Positions 41,812-43,312 of a DNA stretch of 43,312 bases are shown here, piece after piece. The stretch is from positions 1 through 43,312 of the forward strand of contig CACEJN010000007.1 of NCBI GenBank assembly GCA_902559935.1. The letters run 5' to 3'. The DNA comes from an uncultured Pelagibacteraceae bacterium. Its GTDB lineage: Bacteria; Pseudomonadota; Alphaproteobacteria; Pelagibacterales; Pelagibacteraceae. A model generated the notes under the pieces. That model had not been told where the DNA came from. It searched no databases and was given only the letters and a program-made list of their open reading frames with translations. A program made the position numbers and the translations under genes. How positions within the stretch are numbered: the first letter of the stretch is position 1; each line of letters starts with the position of its first letter.

Positions 41812-42599
41812 TAAGCTTTAGACTCTTCTTTTTTTGAAGAACCTTTCATTTTTTCTACAACAGCTTTTGCACCAGCACTTAAAGCTCTTTGATCAGCTCC
41901 AATAGTTACAAAGTTAAAACCTTTACTTATCATTTTTTGTGCATATTCAGGTGTACCATTATGAATTCCTGCAAAAATATTATTTTTTTTTGCGTGTTCT
42001 AATATTCTTAGTATTTCAGAATAAGCTTTTGTGCTTTCTGCTCTATCAAAGCCAGGTTCTTCTCCTATTGCTAAACTTAAATCAGCTGGCCCAATATATA
42101 TTCCATCTACACCAGGAGTTGACATAATTTCATCTAGCTTTTCTAAAGACTCTTTTGTTTCGATCATAGCTAATTTGAGCATTTCATCATTTGCATGTTT
42201 TGCATAATCTGAACCACCATAGATTAACCCCCTAACAGGACCAAAACTTCTATAACCACGAGGAGGGTACATGCAAGCTTGAACAAATCTTTCTGCTTCT
42301 TCTTTATTACTTACCATTGGACATATAATTCCATAACAACCCGCATCTAGAATTTTCATTATTTGACCTGGCTCATTCCAGTTTACTCTAGCCAAAGGAG
42401 TTACATCTGTTGTTGAAATTGTTTGAAGCATTGGGAGTGCATTAGTGTAATCAACCAAACCATGCTGCATATCTATTGTAAGAGAATCCCATCCTTGGTG
42501 AGCCATTACTTCTGCTGAAACAGTACTAGGTATTTGAAGCCAACCATTAATAACAGGTTTCCCCGCTTTCATCATTTCTTTAACTTTATTTTTTCTCAT
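41808..42599 (-). CDS. HpcH/HpaI-family class II aldolase
   Basis: 263-residue aldolase of the 2,4-dihydroxyhept-2-ene-1,7-dioate family. Visible: NGWLQIPSTVSAEVMAHQGWDSLTIDMQHG (key: Asp and the catalytic His of DMQHG), LARVNW with the conserved arginine, GIICPMVSNKEEAE and GVDGIYIGPADLSLAIG at the metal/substrate site. Members cleave 2-keto-4-hydroxy acids to pyruvate and an aldehyde. It lies two bases downstream of a semialdehyde dehydrogenase gene, which would oxidise the aldehyde. The specific substrate is not determined. Confidence 0.92.
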   Translation of the reverse strand: MRKNKVKEMMKAGKPVINGWLQIPSTVSAEVMAHQGWDSLTIDMQHGLVDYTNALPMLQTISTTDVTPLARVNWNEPGQIMKILDAGCYGIICPMVSNKEEAERFVQACMYPPRGYRSFGPVRGLIYGGSDYAKHANDEMLKLAMIETKESLEKLDEIMSTPGVDGIYIGPADLSLAIGEEPGFDRAESTKAYSEILRILEHAKKNNIFAGIHNGTPEYAQKMISKGFNFVTIGADQRALSAGAKAVVEKMKGSSKKEESKAY

Positions 42600-42601
42600 T
42601 T

Positions 42602-43312
42602 TTAGATTTTTAAGCCCATGTGAGTATATTTCACATTTAGATAATCTTTGATTGCACCTGATCCACCTTCACGACCATAACCAGTTTGTTTTATACCTCC
42701 AAATGGTGCTTCAGCAACTGCAACTACACCAGTATTTACTGCAACAGTTCCAGATTCTAATTTTTCTGAACCTATGTGAGCTTGTTCCATTGAATTTGTG
42801 TAAAGATAACTGCATAAACCTAAATTATTATTGTTAGCTCTCTCTATAACTTCATCAAATGTTTTGAATGTTAAAATAGGAATAAGAGGGCCAAATGGTT
42901 CTTCTTTCATTATTGTAAAGTTGTCTTTTACATCGTCAAAAAAGGTTGGTTCATAAAAATATCCTTTATTAAAACCAGATGGTCTTTTTCCACCCATTAG
43001 TACTTTTGCACCTTCTTTTTTTGTGGTTTCAACTAGTTTTTCTATTTCCTCTAATCTCTTAGCAGTACTTAATGGACCCAATACAACTCCTTCATCCATT
43101 CCATTACCTATTTTTAATTTTTTTGCTCTTTCCATGAAAGCACCAACAAATTCATCTTTTTTACTTTCTTGAATATAAAATCGATTAGGTGAAATGCAGA
43201 CTTGACCGTTATTTCTAAATTTTCCAGTTATTGCTATATCGGCAACTTTATTGATATCTACGTCTTCACAAACGATAAATGGAGAATGTCCACTAAGTTC
43301 CATAGTAACTCT
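42602..43312 (-). CDS. gabD: Aldehyde dehydrogenase, succinate-semialdehyde dehydrogenase-like (N-terminal part outside window)
   Basis: The frame is open to the window edge; the last 236 residues are present. The partial chain begins RVTMELSGHSPFIV, the region of the catalytic glutamate (ELGG motif, here ELSG), and contains the catalytic cysteine in GQVCISPNRFYIQ. EEPFGPLIPILTFKTFDEV and the C-terminal EAPFGGIKQTGYGREGG match the GabD group of NAD(P)-dependent dehydrogenases. H in place of N/K after ELSG is a small departure. It is upstream of the aldolase on the same strand with two bases between. gabD is the best guess; related semialdehyde dehydrogenases are possible. Confidence 0.88.
   Translation of the reverse strand, partial: RVTMELSGHSPFIVCEDVDINKVADIAITGKFRNNGQVCISPNRFYIQESKKDEFVGAFMERAKKLKIGNGMDEGVVLGPLSTAKRLEEIEKLVETTKKEGAKVLMGGKRPSGFNKGYFYEPTFFDDVKDNFTIMKEEPFGPLIPILTFKTFDEVIERANNNNLGLCSYLYTNSMEQAHIGSEKLESGTVAVNTGVVAVAEAPFGGIKQTGYGREGGSGAIKDYLNVKYTHMGLKI

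Noticed and set aside
1-43312. tRNA genes, CRISPR arrays, insertion sequences, prophage genes
   Set aside because: No gap is long enough for an array or element beyond the described ones, no regularly spaced direct repeats or transposase/integrase motifs were seen, and no tRNA cloverleaf was recognised in the gaps.

Overview
The window looks like chromosome from a streamlined marine alphaproteobacterium of the SAR11 clade (Pelagibacterales). The reasons are the very AT-rich sequence with Lys/Asn/Ile-rich proteins, gaps never longer than about 165 bp, many 1-4 bp gene overlaps, and above all a tandem SAM-II/SAM-V riboswitch ahead of a homocysteine methyltransferase, an arrangement known from this clade. 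I see no rRNA, tRNA, insertion sequence, prophage or CRISPR array. The assignment is an inference from sequence character; no database search was possible.

Layout. 1-4048: end of an AsmA-like envelope protein (open at the left edge), tyrS, anmK and an alpha/beta hydrolase. 4131-10355: an IscR-type operator/promoter followed by one compact Fe-S assembly operon, iscR-sufB-sufC-sufD-sufS-sufU-sufT-iscA. 10422-15944: a 56-residue small protein, glnA, a YbaK-type tRNA editing protein, an EamA transporter, the riboswitch-controlled methyltransferase, a small 2OG-Fe(II) oxygenase-like protein and a TauE/SafE exporter. 15954-26362: a molybdenum island with moaB, a DUF1244 protein, coxG-coxS-coxL-coxM (form II, AYRGAGR active-site loop), split xdhC genes, a mocA-like cytidylyltransferase, then msrQ, msrP, moaE, moaD, moaC and moaA on the other strand. 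It makes the cofactor, loads it and houses two of its users, but has no molybdate transporter.

26425-35157: a GYD protein, a TPR protein with an unrecognised Cys/His-rich C-terminal domain next to a PhyH dioxygenase, a three-gene CUT2-type sugar ABC transporter, and two Gfo/Idh/MocA dehydrogenases diverging from an iolE-like gene. The last group looks like uptake plus the first steps of inositol (or related polyol) oxidation. 35158-43312: a minus-strand run of panE-like reductase, two further 2OG oxygenases, a hydroxyacid dehydrogenase and a pilin-like anchored protein; a divergent plus-strand set of DUF1907 metallohydrolase, MarR-like regulator and a PanB-like enzyme lacking the usual metal ligands; then an HpaI-type aldolase and a semialdehyde dehydrogenase cut by the right edge.

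The least-described material is (i) the DUF1907/MarR/PanB-like set, (ii) the TPR-Cys/His protein paired with a PhyH enzyme, and (iii) RNA structures ahead of moaA and in the sugar-binding-protein transcript. The riboswitch pair and the IscR promoter are the best-supported regulatory elements.
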